Source: Monoplex corrugatus (lineage: Eukaryota; Mollusca; Gastropoda; Littorinimorpha; Ranellidae). Taken from it: a stretch of DNA of 64,000 bases. The number at the start of each line of letters is the position of its first letter. Position 1 is the first letter of the stretch. A model generated the notes under the pieces. The model made no database searches. It was not told the DNA's origin and saw only the letters and a program-made list of their open reading frames with translations. Positions 44,815 through 56,837 of this stretch are shown here, piece by piece. Position numbers and translations under genes: made by a program. The stretch is from NCBI GenBank assembly GCA_030674185.1, contig JAPXFY010000018.1, forward strand, positions 48,912,737 to 48,976,736, in the 5' to 3' direction.

Positions 44815-46500
44815 ACATAACATCACACGATGTCACAAACCTTGTAAAGGACAGAACCTGAGAAGGAACAGGTATTTTGCTCAAAATAATGTGAAAACAT
44901 TAACAACAGGTCCAGTTGGTACATCTGAAGGCAGGATAGGAAAATCAAACACACTAAATACAAGAAAATAAAAGAAGATTTTGTACGTAACTTCACAACA
45001 ATTCTTTAGTGTGTAATACTGTAAATTCTAGAGCTGTACCACAGAAGATACAACAGACTTCTGCTGTTTTGAAGACAAGCAGTGTAAAGACAGCTGACAA
45101 AATAATTATGCGAAGCACTCAGGTAATGCCTAATTGTGAATGTTTTCATATTGAGGCTTACTATATGTACATTACTGGAATGTCCACTCTCCTCCAACAT
45201 TTAAAAAATCTAAAAAGCTGAAAATTCTTATTGTTGTGCAAAATAGCTTATGAGTAGCTCAAAAGACATGTTGCAAACAAAAACAGGCTATGAAAATGAA
45301 AATATTACATGAACACATACCAGAACAGCACCCAAATAGTCATCTGTACATAACTTCACAACAGTCACAACAAAACATAATAGTCATCTATACATAACTT
45401 CACAACAGTCACAACAAAACATTGTACTGCAGCATCCTCTAAAACACAAACCTTGGCATCAAACTATCTTTCACTTGAAATAAGAAGAACCAAAATGCCG
45501 CACATGACAGTCAGTTCCTTTTTAAGTGAATTGTGGCTTGCTGAATTCAGTAAAGATCTCTTTAGTACATAACTTCAAAACATTCTTGGAGAGAATCTCC
45601 CTTTTCTTCAGGAAAACAGTGCTTATATTGATTCATTTCTACAAAAACAGGGATACAAGATCTCAGGGGATTGTATCAGCATGTTTTGAATACATTTGGG
45701 ATTAATAATGAGGGGGGAAAACTGGCTATTCTATAAAATGTTCATAACTTAACACACCAGTTCATAACTTCACAATAGTCACAACTTAATATTGTACTAA
45801 ATGTTCCTCTAAAAAGCAAAACATGGCGCCAAACCATCTGTCATTTGAAATAATAAGAACAAAACATCACATATGATAACTGCTTTCTTTTTAAGAGAAT
45901 TGTGATTTCCTAAACTCAGTAAAGATCTCTTCAGTACATAATTTCACAACATTCTGAGAGAGAATGTACCTTTTCTTCAGAAAAAATGCAAATATATTCA
46001 TGAATTTTTGTATAAAAACAGATAAAAAGAAGCTACAGGGATTGTATCTGCATGTTTTGAATACTTGTGGGATTGATAAAAAGTTATTTCAGAAAAGAGC
46101 ATTGTTTTCTATAAAATGTTCATAACTTCACATACAGAAAACATCTTTTGCAACACTGCAGACTTAAAAGCATAAGCCACTGTGTGTAGTATAGATCAGA
46201 TTTACTTAAAACTGTACCAATAGGCGGCTATAAACATCTAGATCAATACAGTAGTATTTGTGACAAAAGCATCAACTGAAATTTCTGTCTTTGTTCACAA
46301 CATCACTGCATTATACTGCATTTTTGTGTGAGATTATGTACATCATGCAAGTTGCTAGCAAATTTTAAGGCATAAACTATTTCAATTCAGAATTCTCAAA
46401 AATAACAGTATTGACTTGCAGAAGGCATTTTAACAGACTTAACATTAGTGTTATAAAATTTAACAACAGTATCATACGTTCATAACTTCACAAAATCCAG
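44815..46500 (+). repeat. CATAACTTCACAA motif repeats and diverged 345-bp tandem duplication inside the TIR element
   Basis: GTACATAACTTCACAACA-like motifs recur at about 44818, 44990, 45350, 45392, 45570, 45750, 45765, 45938, 46122, 46300 and 46480. The block 45400-45740 is a diverged tandem duplicate of 45760-46100 (shared CAGTAAAGATCTCTT and GCATGTTTTGAATAC). A 41-bp unit is exactly doubled near 45335-45420. Non-coding. Confidence 0.7.
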
Positions 46501-47781
46501 ACCATGCAGATGCTGATGTGATGTTATGAACGTCATGAAAAGTACACAACATTATCCAAAATCCATGAAAAAGCCTAAAATGATTATTGAAATAATCCAA
46601 GAGCAACAGCATGTCAACAAACTCTTTTTTCAACATTATTCTTCAATCAAATTGCTTTTGTAAACAGTGGTTTGGTTTGGTACAATTTTTGTTGCTGTGA
46701 AGCTATGCACTGACCCATGAACAATAAGGCCTGAACACCAGGGACCAAGTATCACTAATCAGTGCTTTTTATTAACTTCATGTATGTAAAAATGATGAAT
46801 GTACATTTTCTGCTTGTAGTAAACAATAAATCAACAAGACACAGGTGTACATCACCGTCATTACAATCAGACTGATCGGTCCCTACAAACACAAGGCAAA
46901 ACCAACACTAACCTGAAGAACTAAGTCAGCAAGTTCAAAGAGTAAGGCTAAAGGGGTGTTAAATTATCGGTTATAACAACTATAACAGGACAGCAACGGA
47001 CATATCAATATATTAACAGAAAAAAAACAGCGATCCTGGCCAGATTCTGTTGTACATAACATTGGAAAATGATTTACAACAAAAATTTGATCAGCTTTTT
47101 TTCTTTCTGTCGTTCCACAGAACGATTTTCGCTTCACATGGCGAAGGGTATCAATGAAACGACCAAGTCAATGCAGTCAGTGTGCGAAAGCTGAAGTGTC
47201 AGTCCGCATGAAAAAAATAGTACGTAACACAGCGTTCACAACAGAACGCAGAAGCTGAATTTCATGGCAGACTGCGCATATTATAAACATCACATCGCTC
47301 TTTTGAATGAGACAAACGAAAATACATTCATTTTTGAGAGAATCAGTTATTTTTACTTCGTGTGTTTTACCCACAGACATCTAAGATATAGACTGCACGT
47401 GCCTGCCTGCGAGTGGCCCCATAGCGCCACCATTTACCGAGGATCGGTCTGCTCGCTCTCGGCAGCTGGGCATAGTACAATTTAGTAATGACGGCGTGTT
47501 AATTTGACTGAAAAACGTGTTTCACTGTTAAAAACAATATCGGGAACAACTACCAGTACTGTTTAGCAGAAGGTCATAGCTAAGGGACAGAGTCTGTTTA
47601 GTTGGTGTAGCTTTACACTTGATGCTTTGACTGATAACGGAATAAAGTGACCCCCCTGACCAAGAAATTACAATGCCATGTGTTAGGTCTGCACTATCTT
47701 ATTGATAAACTGTCTACTAGGTAGGCCCCTAACAGGCGTGGGAATTCACGAGTTATTATAAACTTTACCATCTATATAGAC

Positions 47782-47816
47782 TGCTCTCTCTCTCTTCTCT
47801 CTCTCTCTCTCTCCCT

Positions 47817-47857
<41 letters not shown>

Positions 47858-47901
47858 ACTCACTCACTCATCTCTCTTCTCGCTGTGTGTGTGTGTTGTG
47901 T

Positions 47902-47937
<36 letters not shown>

Positions 47938-47965
47938 GAAAGAGAGAGGAGAGAGGCGAGAGAGA
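47782..47965. repeat. (CT)n, (CA)n, (TG)n and (GA)n cluster inside the TIR element
   Basis: CT, CA, then TG, then GA: the two halves are complementary, so the cluster is itself an imperfect inverted repeat centred near 47870. Confidence 0.85.
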
Positions 47966-48478
47966 GAGAGAGGTGTCAAAGGTTACTTTAGACTTCAGTG
48001 CAGCACAGTACCGTTACCACTGGGACGTGAGCATGAGTCTGGCATTGTTCTTGTCGTAGCAAATTGATCACTGGAAAGTACGCACGTAAAACGATGAGCA
48101 AACTGATTCTTTTTATGTATCAGTAAGCCCTGCGTTCAGAGCGTTAGCTAGGTCTGTTTTCAGCATGTGTAACAGTCAAACACAATTTGCATTTATGTTA
48201 GATTTTCTTAAAGGCCCCTACTGCACACACATTGAAACATTCTTCAGTTTGTTTGGTACTGGGGTGGAGGTTTCCTGTTATAAGCAATGGTTTAGTGTGA
48301 TCTTTTCTGTATGTATTTCACATCATGAGCAAGACGGTGAGAGAGAGATTTGCAGAAGCATTATGACTTTATGAAGACTGTGAATAAGGGTTTGATGATA
48401 GACTAAAAAAGCTCTCTGTGTTATTCCACCACATAAAATGATGACAAACCAGTAAACTAAATATGCCCATGTACATCA

Positions 48479-48479
<1 letters not shown>

Positions 48480-48535
<56 letters not shown>

Positions 48536-48537
48536 AT
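48480..48537. repeat. (CT)n tract
   Basis: Nearly pure CT. Confidence 0.9.
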
Positions 48538-49009
48538 GTGAATATTTATGTCGTTTATGGAAAACATCACAGAAAGACAAAGTGCAATTCTTGTTGTGTT
48601 GTCCAGCTTTAAGAAATTTCAGAATAAACTACTGCAGAGAAAAACATCTTCAGCCAAAATATTACATTAATCCATACAGTTTTTACAGTGTCAGACTGAA
48701 TTTACTCATGTCATAGAGTATGGCGTCTATTGTTTGTAATCTGGCCATATACACCTAAATAGGACTGATCAGAATACATATCATAAATGTGTTACATGTT
48801 TAATGTTGATGCTTGCTGCGGTCAATTTCTTTGAGCTGATTTGTTATGATTGTCAGAGTATTTCGTTTATGGATCCGGACACTGACCCCATTTTTCTTCG
48901 TTCATTTACTTTTGCTGTTAAGTGTTAAGCCCATGTTCCCCCTTAAGTAAGAGACTTTGAACTTTTTCAGATTAAATATCATACTATGTGAATCGTGAAT
49001 CTCTGTGTC

Positions 49010-49041
49010 CGTGTGTGTGTGTGTTTTGCGTGTGGTGTGTT

Positions 49042-49083
<42 letters not shown>

Positions 49084-49252
49084 TGGGTGCGTGCGTGCGT
49101 GCGTGTGTGCGCGCCGCGTGCCGTGCGTGTGGTGTGTGGTGTGTGTATGCGGAAGAGAGAGCCAAACTTTATACACACACACACACACACACACACACAA
49201 ACCACATAGCATGCACGCGCGCACGCGCACAAACACACACACACACATCACC
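49010..49252. repeat. (TG)n then (CA)n tract inside the TIR element
   Basis: TG/GTGCG up to 49150, a short spacer, then CA/CACGCG up to 49252: complementary arms able to fold back. Confidence 0.9.
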
Positions 49253-50206
49253 ACACGCACCCTAATAATGGGTCATCGGAGATTTCTTTAAAAAAAAAAT
49301 GTAAACGATACAGCCTGGCTTTCTCCTCTGTCCGTCATTCATTTACACAGAGTAAGCAACAGACTGCTGAGCGGTGGTAGGTCCCCACAATGGCGGCCAC
49401 TCGCAGCCAGCGGTGGGGCCATTTCGACTCAACGCTCGCTGACAGTGAACAGTTACGTACTTAAAGCAGATTTTTCTTGGCAATTTTCTACTTCCTGCGC
49501 CTACTATTTGCCGATGTAGAAGTATGAGGGCTTTATGCATTCAATTCAATGTTGAACAAATCCCAGACATTAAAGTTTCTTGTACTCGTGGCGTATCGCT
49601 CAATCGATTGCGCACACTCTTTGAAGTGTCACAGAAATTATCTCCGACAATAGTGTAAACAAACGACAAAATGATTGATTTTCAGAACTGTTATCAGTTG
49701 CTGTGGGGGAAATGCACCCAGGTGCAAAGGTCATTACTTCACTTTCACGTTACATTAATTTTGTGGCTATATTTGAGGTATAGAGTAAGTAAATTTAGCT
49801 TCGAAGTTCTGTAGTAGCACGCGTGGCCCATTCCACGCCTTTTCGTAGCCATGACCATATATAAAAACAGGCATAAATTACCTACAATTGCTTCTGCATA
49901 TCTCACCTACCTGGAGCCAAAAATGGACTTAATACATGTACCCAATTATCAATCCTAAGACAAAATACAGAAGACTTTATCGAACACAAACAGGTGAATG
50001 GATACTTTATCGAACACATACTGGTGAATGGACCATTAATAAATCAGGCATTAAGGCAGAAAATGATATGTAAAAATGACAGAAAGCAAAGCAACAAGGC
50101 AGAAACAAAGCGAGTAACAGAAAAGAGGAAATTTCTAGCACAGAATTTCCAAAACGTGGGGATACTATTCATACTGAAAGAGCCCACGGCATCCCCACGG
50201 GGGATG

Positions 50207-50488
50207 GTGGATAGGTTGTGGGAGTCAAAGGGCTAGACATGTATACAAGTACACTGACACACTAAACTCATGGCAGCCCTGTCGGTATCATAGCATCACA
50301 AGTTCTAGAACAAGACTCTTTGACTCACGCACCCTGTCCACCAGCATCCTGCATTGTCAACCATGCTAGTAAAGCAAAAACTTAACCCTTAAAACTTAAC
50401 CCTGCAGGAAGTTGGTGGATAGGGTGAGGGAGTCCAAGGGTTAAGTTTTTGCAGTTGGTGGATGAGGTGCGGGAGTCAAAGGGTTAAA
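50207..50488. repeat. Family P MITE and a neighbouring half arm
   Basis: GGTGGATAGGTTGTGGGAGT at 50207 ends family A copy 6. A fuller copy runs from TTTGACTCACGCACCC (50319) to GGAGTCAAAGGGTTAA (50487). Confidence 0.6.
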
Positions 50489-50592
50489 AAAAAACTGAAC
50501 CTACACAGGAACATGATAACTCAAGACCCTGAAGTACACCAGGAATACTATATAAAAAAAATTTAGAAGCTGGCACAAAACATATAAAAGTA

Positions 50593-51092
50593 GCGAACCA
50601 GTCGCCATGGTACAGTGGTTAATGCAACAGACTGCAAACTAGAAGGTTCTGGGTTCGAATCCCCATCAGTCCCTTCAAAAATCATTGTAGGATTTTTCGG
50701 CTCTGACTGGCTCCTACCCAGAGTTGGGCATGCTATGGGCTCATTGGGAAGACTGGGACCACAGTCGTGTCTCATCCACTTCACGGATGTTTCACTGAGG
50801 GTGTTGCCCAAATCTTCTGACCACCACAACCACAGGTGTCTGTATCTCTCAGGCCTGGTTGATGCCAGGATATATTATGACAGTAAGCGTAGAGTTCAAC
50901 CCTGTCACTCAGTCTCAATCCAAGATGAAATCCATAGCTTCATGATTATTATCCTCATCAACATCATCATCATCGCATTGTATAAAAAAAACAAAAAACT
51001 GTGCCAGCTTCTGTGGCCATTAAGATGGCGTTGAAAATGGGATGGAAAAAAAAGGTGAGCACAAAGCAACTTCCCTGAGTGCGATGATCAAA
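50593..51092 (+). mobile_element. tRNA-derived SINE (family S), best copy
   Basis: The head resembles tRNA-Cys: GGTACAGTGGTTAA, ACTGCAAACT (GCA loop) and a perfect B box GGTTCGAATCC near 50650. The body contains GCTCCTACCCAGAG and CCAGGATATATTATGACAG, then (ATC)n near 50955-50975 and a tail with TGTGGCCATTAAG and GTGAGCACAAAG. Partial copies: 33540-33880, 7275-7620 and 63925-64000. It ends 14 bp below the TRIM stop codon (opposite strand), so it forms the start of that gene's 3' UTR. Confidence 0.75.
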
Positions 51093-51105
51093 AAAAATTC
51101 ATCGC

Positions 51106-52513
51106 TCAGTCTTCCATAGTGCAACATAGTAAAGATCCATTGCTGCAGCCAATCCAAATCCCAACCTGAGGTGTCTGTGTTGAGGCAAGATGGCTTTACC
51201 AGCTCTCCATGACCCTCTGCCAGTAAACGTTGAAAGTGAAACTGATTTTCTTTGACTTTCACGACATGAACATCATCATTTTGCCAGTCGGCAATCAACA
51301 AAACATTCTGTTTGCCAAAGTGACAAAAGCAGACATCTGAAGGCAGAAAGGAGGGCTTTGTGGGACGGTAAATATCCACTGGACGAGTTTCACCATGGCG
51401 GAACAGTTTCACCACAGCACCAAATGGTGGTTGTCTGATGAAACCTAGCGAATGATATTCACTGTACGCCAATGATTCTTCACCATCATTTTCATCATCT
51501 TCAAAGCACTTCATCTTCTTGGCTTTCTTCTTCTTCTTCTTTTTGCTGGTACCATCCTTTCCATCATCCTCAAACTTCAATTTTTTCAGTACCCGTGAGC
51601 TATTTTTAGATGTATCTTCTGCTCTGTCAACTATGACGTAATATTCCCCCTTTGGACCCACATCAAAATTAATTGGATCCACAACATCAACATACTGGAG
51701 CAAACTTTCAGCATTTGCTTCGTGGACAGAGGTAAACCTTGTGTCAACCAGTTTATCCTCATTCACACCCAGACGGTGCACACTGACAGTGCCAAAGTCA
51801 TTACGCAGCAGGCACACACTTGGCATTGTTTTAGAGACTTGAAACACACCATAGTATGACAACTGAACTACCAATGGAACACTGTCAGATTCATTGTAGT
51901 TATATATGCACACCCCTTTCCCAGAAACAACGTCATGGTCAGCATTAAGCACCTTCCCATCTTCAGCCTGGACCGTTGCAATGGAAGACTTGAGGTGAGG
52001 GGGGTCCCCTCGGAAACAAATGATAACTTGTTTCGCATCGTGTGATGGCGTCACACCCAAAATTTCTCGTTCTTCTTTGGGCCGGCTGAAACGCAGAGGA
52101 AGCTTGATGTCCTTGGTGGCTGTCAGTTGTGGCCCTGTCGGTGGTGGATGTTCTGTGGGGCATCCCAGGAATTGGCTGAGGGCATTTCCCACCTTTTCTT
52201 TTGTAAGGTTGGAGGCAAGGCCAGGCACGTTAACTGTACACGTGCTGCCTTTCATGGGAGGCAACCCCGCCCCATTGTTAAGGTGAGACCGCACTTTCCG
52301 GGCCGTGTCCACAAGACTGACATTTGACGGATCTTGCAGAGAATGCTTGCACAGATTATGGAGCCTGACACTCTTCTTACGTTCTTCTTGCAAGCCAGTG
52401 ATTTCCTTGACCAATTTCTTACTTTCTGCCCGGCATTTCTGCCACAAGGCACGGTCATTCATTTTGAACTGCTGATCCACCATGGCGTGCAGAATGGCTC
52501 GTTGCTGGCATAG
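51106..52513 (-). CDS. TRIM gene terminal exon (coiled coil, Lys-rich spacer, propeller-like repeats)
   Basis: A single frame runs from 52513 to about 51167, including a strongly basic spacer (seven consecutive Lys) near its middle and [20 protein letters not shown] near the end. One extra base at about 51160-51166 shifts it. In the corrected frame the protein ends [17 protein letters not shown] and TGA at 51108-51106. That ending matches how TRIM/NHL-like proteins finish (L-N-T-D...W-I-G), so I prefer it to the longer uncorrected tail. Confidence 0.75.
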
Positions 52514-55500
52514 CTGTGCACAAGACAAAGGACAACAAACAATTATTACTCAACTGGCAATTTGAGGGCGGAAAAACCCAAAACACATCACTACTGTATA
52601 ACTGGTCACAAATGTCTAAAAGTGTTCAACAAAGTTGGATCAGTTTATGACTCAAGGTTTGTAAAACTAAAAGTAAGGTTGTCCCATATCTCATAATATT
52701 TCATTTTCATGAATGACTTTTCATGTATAAAAGTAACAAACATTTGACAAACTGTCAACTCTTTAATCATTTTCAAATATGCTCATAACATTTCACCTCA
52801 AATGGGGGCTGAACAGCCAAATGCGTCGTGTCCAGAGCATTGTGATGGCCATTTCCACATTTGAACATTTCCTTGGGTGTAGTTTTCAAAGCAACGATAA
52901 GTGCTTCAGACTGCTAACGATTGACACTAGAGCATGGGAAAAGAGCTGGCGGCTATATGACTGCAGTTGGGCGGGCTGCCCAATACACAGATGAAGGCCC
53001 AGAATAGGACAAGAGAGGGCTCTTCCATTCTGTCTTGTTCTAGTAGCTGGGCTGGACCTGGTTGGTGCATGTTGTGTGGCTATGTCCCAGGGTTTGTCAA
53101 CTTTCCATTTTGCCATTCAGTCTGTAAACAAGGTAACTGATGACTAGGTCTGAATGGGTCATGCAGCGGCATGGACAGCCCCCCTTTGTTTGATGAAATG
53201 GCTAAGGTGTGGCACTGGGAGCTTGGGAGGCAATTACCCAGAGAGTGGTGAGGCACTGGTGCTCTGGGTCCCATCCAGCACCGTCAGGTGTTTTCTTGTT
53301 AAAATTTTCAAATGTTTATAAACATTTCAACTCAAAGAGATCCTCTCCCCCCTGTTCAAAATATCCAGCTTACCCATCAACACACTTTTCATTCAAATAT
53401 TTATAACATCTTAACTCAAAGAGATCATGTCGCCCCTCCCCCCACCCCCACCTGTTCAAAATAACCAGCTTAGCTTACTCAGCCATTCTTCTCAAAGCAA
53501 CAAGAACCAGGCATATCATATCACCCTTCAGAAAATTAAAATGGACAGATCATCTACCACCTTTAAAGAACAGACAGACGAAAATCTATAGGCCTACTAT
53601 TTCTGAAACTTTACAGGACAACAAGGTAAACATCTTGTTTTATAACTCTCAGTGAGGTTGTAGCAAGTGAACTGGAACACACACAGGTTAATACATGTAC
53701 CCAATTAATGATTATCAGTCCTAAGAAAAAGTATGTAAGACTTCATCAAACACATACAAGTGAATGGACCAGCAAGGCAGAAAATGATACAAAGATGTGA
53801 CAGAAAGCAAAGGAGCAATGCAGAAACAAAGGGAGTGGTAGAAAAGAGAAAATTTCTAGCACAGAATATCCGGAAGGTGGGGACACTATTTATACTGAAG
53901 AGCCCCCAGCATCCTCACGGATGGGGATGGGGAGTGGGGTTTAAACCTAGTTCATTTAAAAACTATAGCAGTGGAATATATATTCAGTAATGAAATTTAG
54001 ATTAAAAACGCTATGATCATTAGTGGTTCAATGAATGTTCTCTTTAAATGCTAGATTATAAAAAAAATCAAGACAAATGAATAACAAATCCATCCATAAA
54101 ATTCTATTAAGTCTAAGTACTGAAGAAGCAGAAAATAACTAAACAGTTCCTTGCATTAAAGACAAGCTCAATGTTATGTTTTTAAGTCACAGTGTGTGGG
54201 GAGTTATGATAACAACACAAAAGCCATGAAAGCAACTTTTTCAGAGATTCAGAATGACAACCAAGCTTAAGGATAGGAATGACTTTATTGCCTCAATAAC
54301 ATTTTTGCAAGCTGCCATGTACTACACGCCTGGCAATCTCTTGCCACCCAATGAAAGCTACCGTTACTACACCCCTGGCCATCTCTCGCCATCCAACGTA
54401 AGCTACCATGGGTAGAAAGAAACTCTAGGGAGAGCTAGACAACAGAAGGTCTTCAGAGAAGTAACCCCCTTTAGACAAGTGTTTCGGCCCTGAATTCCTT
54501 ACACTCTCGGGGGGCCGGGCCACATCCAGGTCATGACTCCTGGATGCCCTTCTGCTGTTGTCTTTTTTTTTTTTCCCACGCCGGGGATCGAACCTGGGCG
54601 ATTCTGCGCTTCAGAACTGCGGTACGCGGTTTTACCAATGTGCTAACGGGGCACACATCATCTGTAGGGAATTTAATCCTTATGAAGTTCACTTTTTTCG
54701 TTCCTCCTTGCCCAGATCCAGCTTGAGCTCCTTTCTGCTGCCTCTGCCATCGCTTTAAGGGCTCTAGTCCTCTTCTTCCCAGAAATGGCGAGTTGTTTCA
54801 TGAGATCATAAGCGGAGGTGCCCACAAACCCTCTTGCCCCGACCTCTATGGCGAAGATTTTGACCCGCAGACCTGCTTTCTTCAGGGTGCTGGCAAGACC
54901 GGCGTATTTTTCGGTCTTATAGATATGTGCTTCTTCCATTCTGCTTTCGTATGGCACAGTGAGTTCTATCAGAATCACTTGTTTCGAGGAGTCAGAGTGG
55001 AGAGCGATGTCTGGTCTCATGCCTGTCTTGCTGATGACATCTGGGTAATTTCTCCACTCTGGGAGGTCTGCTGTACACTCCCAGTCGACTGCTCCATCCA
55101 GAAGACCCTTTGGCAATGTGCTGGTTGTCATAGCCCTTTCGGGCCAGACCTGTTTCCCTCCTGCTTTGTAGAACGTTGTCATAGCAATTGGTGCGTTTGG
55201 GGTCATGGTTTTTTCGCTAACCACATCTGTGATCACTTTCAGAACTTGGTTGTGCCTCCATGTATACCTTCCTTGGGCTAGCGCTACTTTGCAAGAGCTT
55301 AGGACATGTTCCACTGTTTGTTTCTTCTGACAGAGCGGACATGCTGGGTCGTCTGCTTTCCCCCATTTCACTAAGTTTGCATTCGAGGGGAGCAGGTCAT
55401 ATACAGATCTGAGGAGGAAGCTTATCCTTAGAGGAGCCATGTGCCACATATCGTTCCAGCTGAGACTTCTTTGGAGTGCACTGTCCCATGTTGTCCATTG

Positions 55501-56760
55501 CCCCTGTTGACCTTGCTGGACTGCCTTCTGCACTCTTTTGACATCTTCTTCTTCCTTCAACTCCTGTATGATCATGTCTCTTTTTTCCTTCCCTTTGGCT
55601 TTGGACCACCACTGCATTTTTGTTGCTCCCATGTACTACACCCCTGGCAATCTGTTGCCACCAAATGTAAGCTACCATATACTACACCCCTGGCAATCTC
55701 TAGCCACCCAGTGTAAGCTACCATATACTACACCCCTGGCAATCTGTTGCCACCCAATGTAAGCTACCATGTACTACACCCCTGGCAATCTCTGGACACC
55801 CAATGTAAGCTACCATGTACTACACCCCTGGCAATCTCTGGCCACCAAATGTAAGCTACCATATTAACCCTTTGACTCCCACACCCTCTCCACCAGCATC
55901 CTGCATTGCCAACCATGCCAGCAAAGCAAAAAGTTAACCCTTTGATTCCCTCACCCTTTCCACCAGCTTCCTGCAGGAAGCTGGTGGAAAGGATGAGGGA
56001 ATCAAAAGGGTTAAGTTTTTGCATTTGGTAGACAGGGTATGGGAGTCAAAGGATTAAACTACACCCCTGGCAATCTGTTGCCACCCAATGTAAGCTACCA
56101 TGTACTACACCACTGGCAATCTCTGGAAACCCAATGTAAGCTACCATGTACTACACCCCTGGCAATCTGGCTACCCAATGTAAGCTACCATGTACTACAC
56201 CCCTGGCAATCTGGCTACCCAATGTAAGCTACCATATATACTACACCCCTGGCAATCTCTGGCCACCCAATGAAAGCTACCATGTCCTTCATCCATGGCA
56301 ATCTGGCCATTCAACTTTGATGCAAAATAAGAACTATACCACAGAATGTCCCAGGCAATCTCCACTATCACATCATCTTTGCATTTTACTCACACCCACA
56401 CACAATCACTCTTACACACACACACACACACACATACTTAAATACACATACAGCATGCACACACACATGACTGTGCTTGTTCAATAACTGATTAAAACAG
56501 AAAGTTACCAAATGAGAACACAAGGAGAACAATAAGAACTTGAAGAATTAAGCACACGCACGCACACATGCACATACACACGCTTGCATGCACATATACA
56601 CACACCTTTACACACATCCTGGTGGCTACAGAGGCTGGCCTGAATAAATGTTAAGTGGAGAACCTTCATTTCTGTTCACCTCTTCCCCTCCCCCCCCCCC
56701 CCCCCAAATGTCAGTAAATAATAAATACAGACACACACATGTTGACATACATATCTTGCA

Positions 56761-56837
<77 letters not shown>

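Larger units (their letters stand above)
44636..49855. mobile_element. 5.22-kb TIR DNA transposon without recognisable transposase
   Basis: Ends are GTCATGGCTACGAAA (44636-44650) and its exact reverse complement (49841-49855); the similarity extends to about 21 bp with two mismatches. Both sides carry the 8-bp duplication CATATATA (44628-44635 and 49856-49863). The flanks are the two halves of a family A repeat, whose other copies show the uninterrupted site. No ORF over about 90 codons that is not microsatellite. The left half has about 11 copies of a CATAACTTCACAA motif; the right half has CT, CA and TG tracts. The superfamily is open: 8-bp duplications occur in hAT, P, Sola1 and Zisupton, but the termini are not canonical hAT. 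Confidence 0.85.
44405..50210 (+). repeat. Family A repeat, copy 6, split by the 5.2-kb TIR element
   Basis: Left part 44405-44635 and right part 49856-50210 together make one family A copy. The right part contains a local duplication (CTTTATCGAACACA twice, 49976-50035). Confidence 0.8.

Noticed and set aside
50600..50670. Functional tRNA-Cys gene
   Set aside because: The head of a dispersed SINE; a 3' acceptor strand matching the 5' end is missing.
54570..54656. Functional tRNA gene
   Set aside because: A and B boxes exist, but acceptor, D and anticodon stems do not pair properly and a poly-A run follows; it is tRNA-derived.
54793..55281. 162-codon plus-strand frame
   Set aside because: Antisense shadow of the RLE-LINE endonuclease frame.
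55628..56300. CRISPR-like or coding repeat array
   Set aside because: 46-bp satellite without spacers; the open frames over it are chance.
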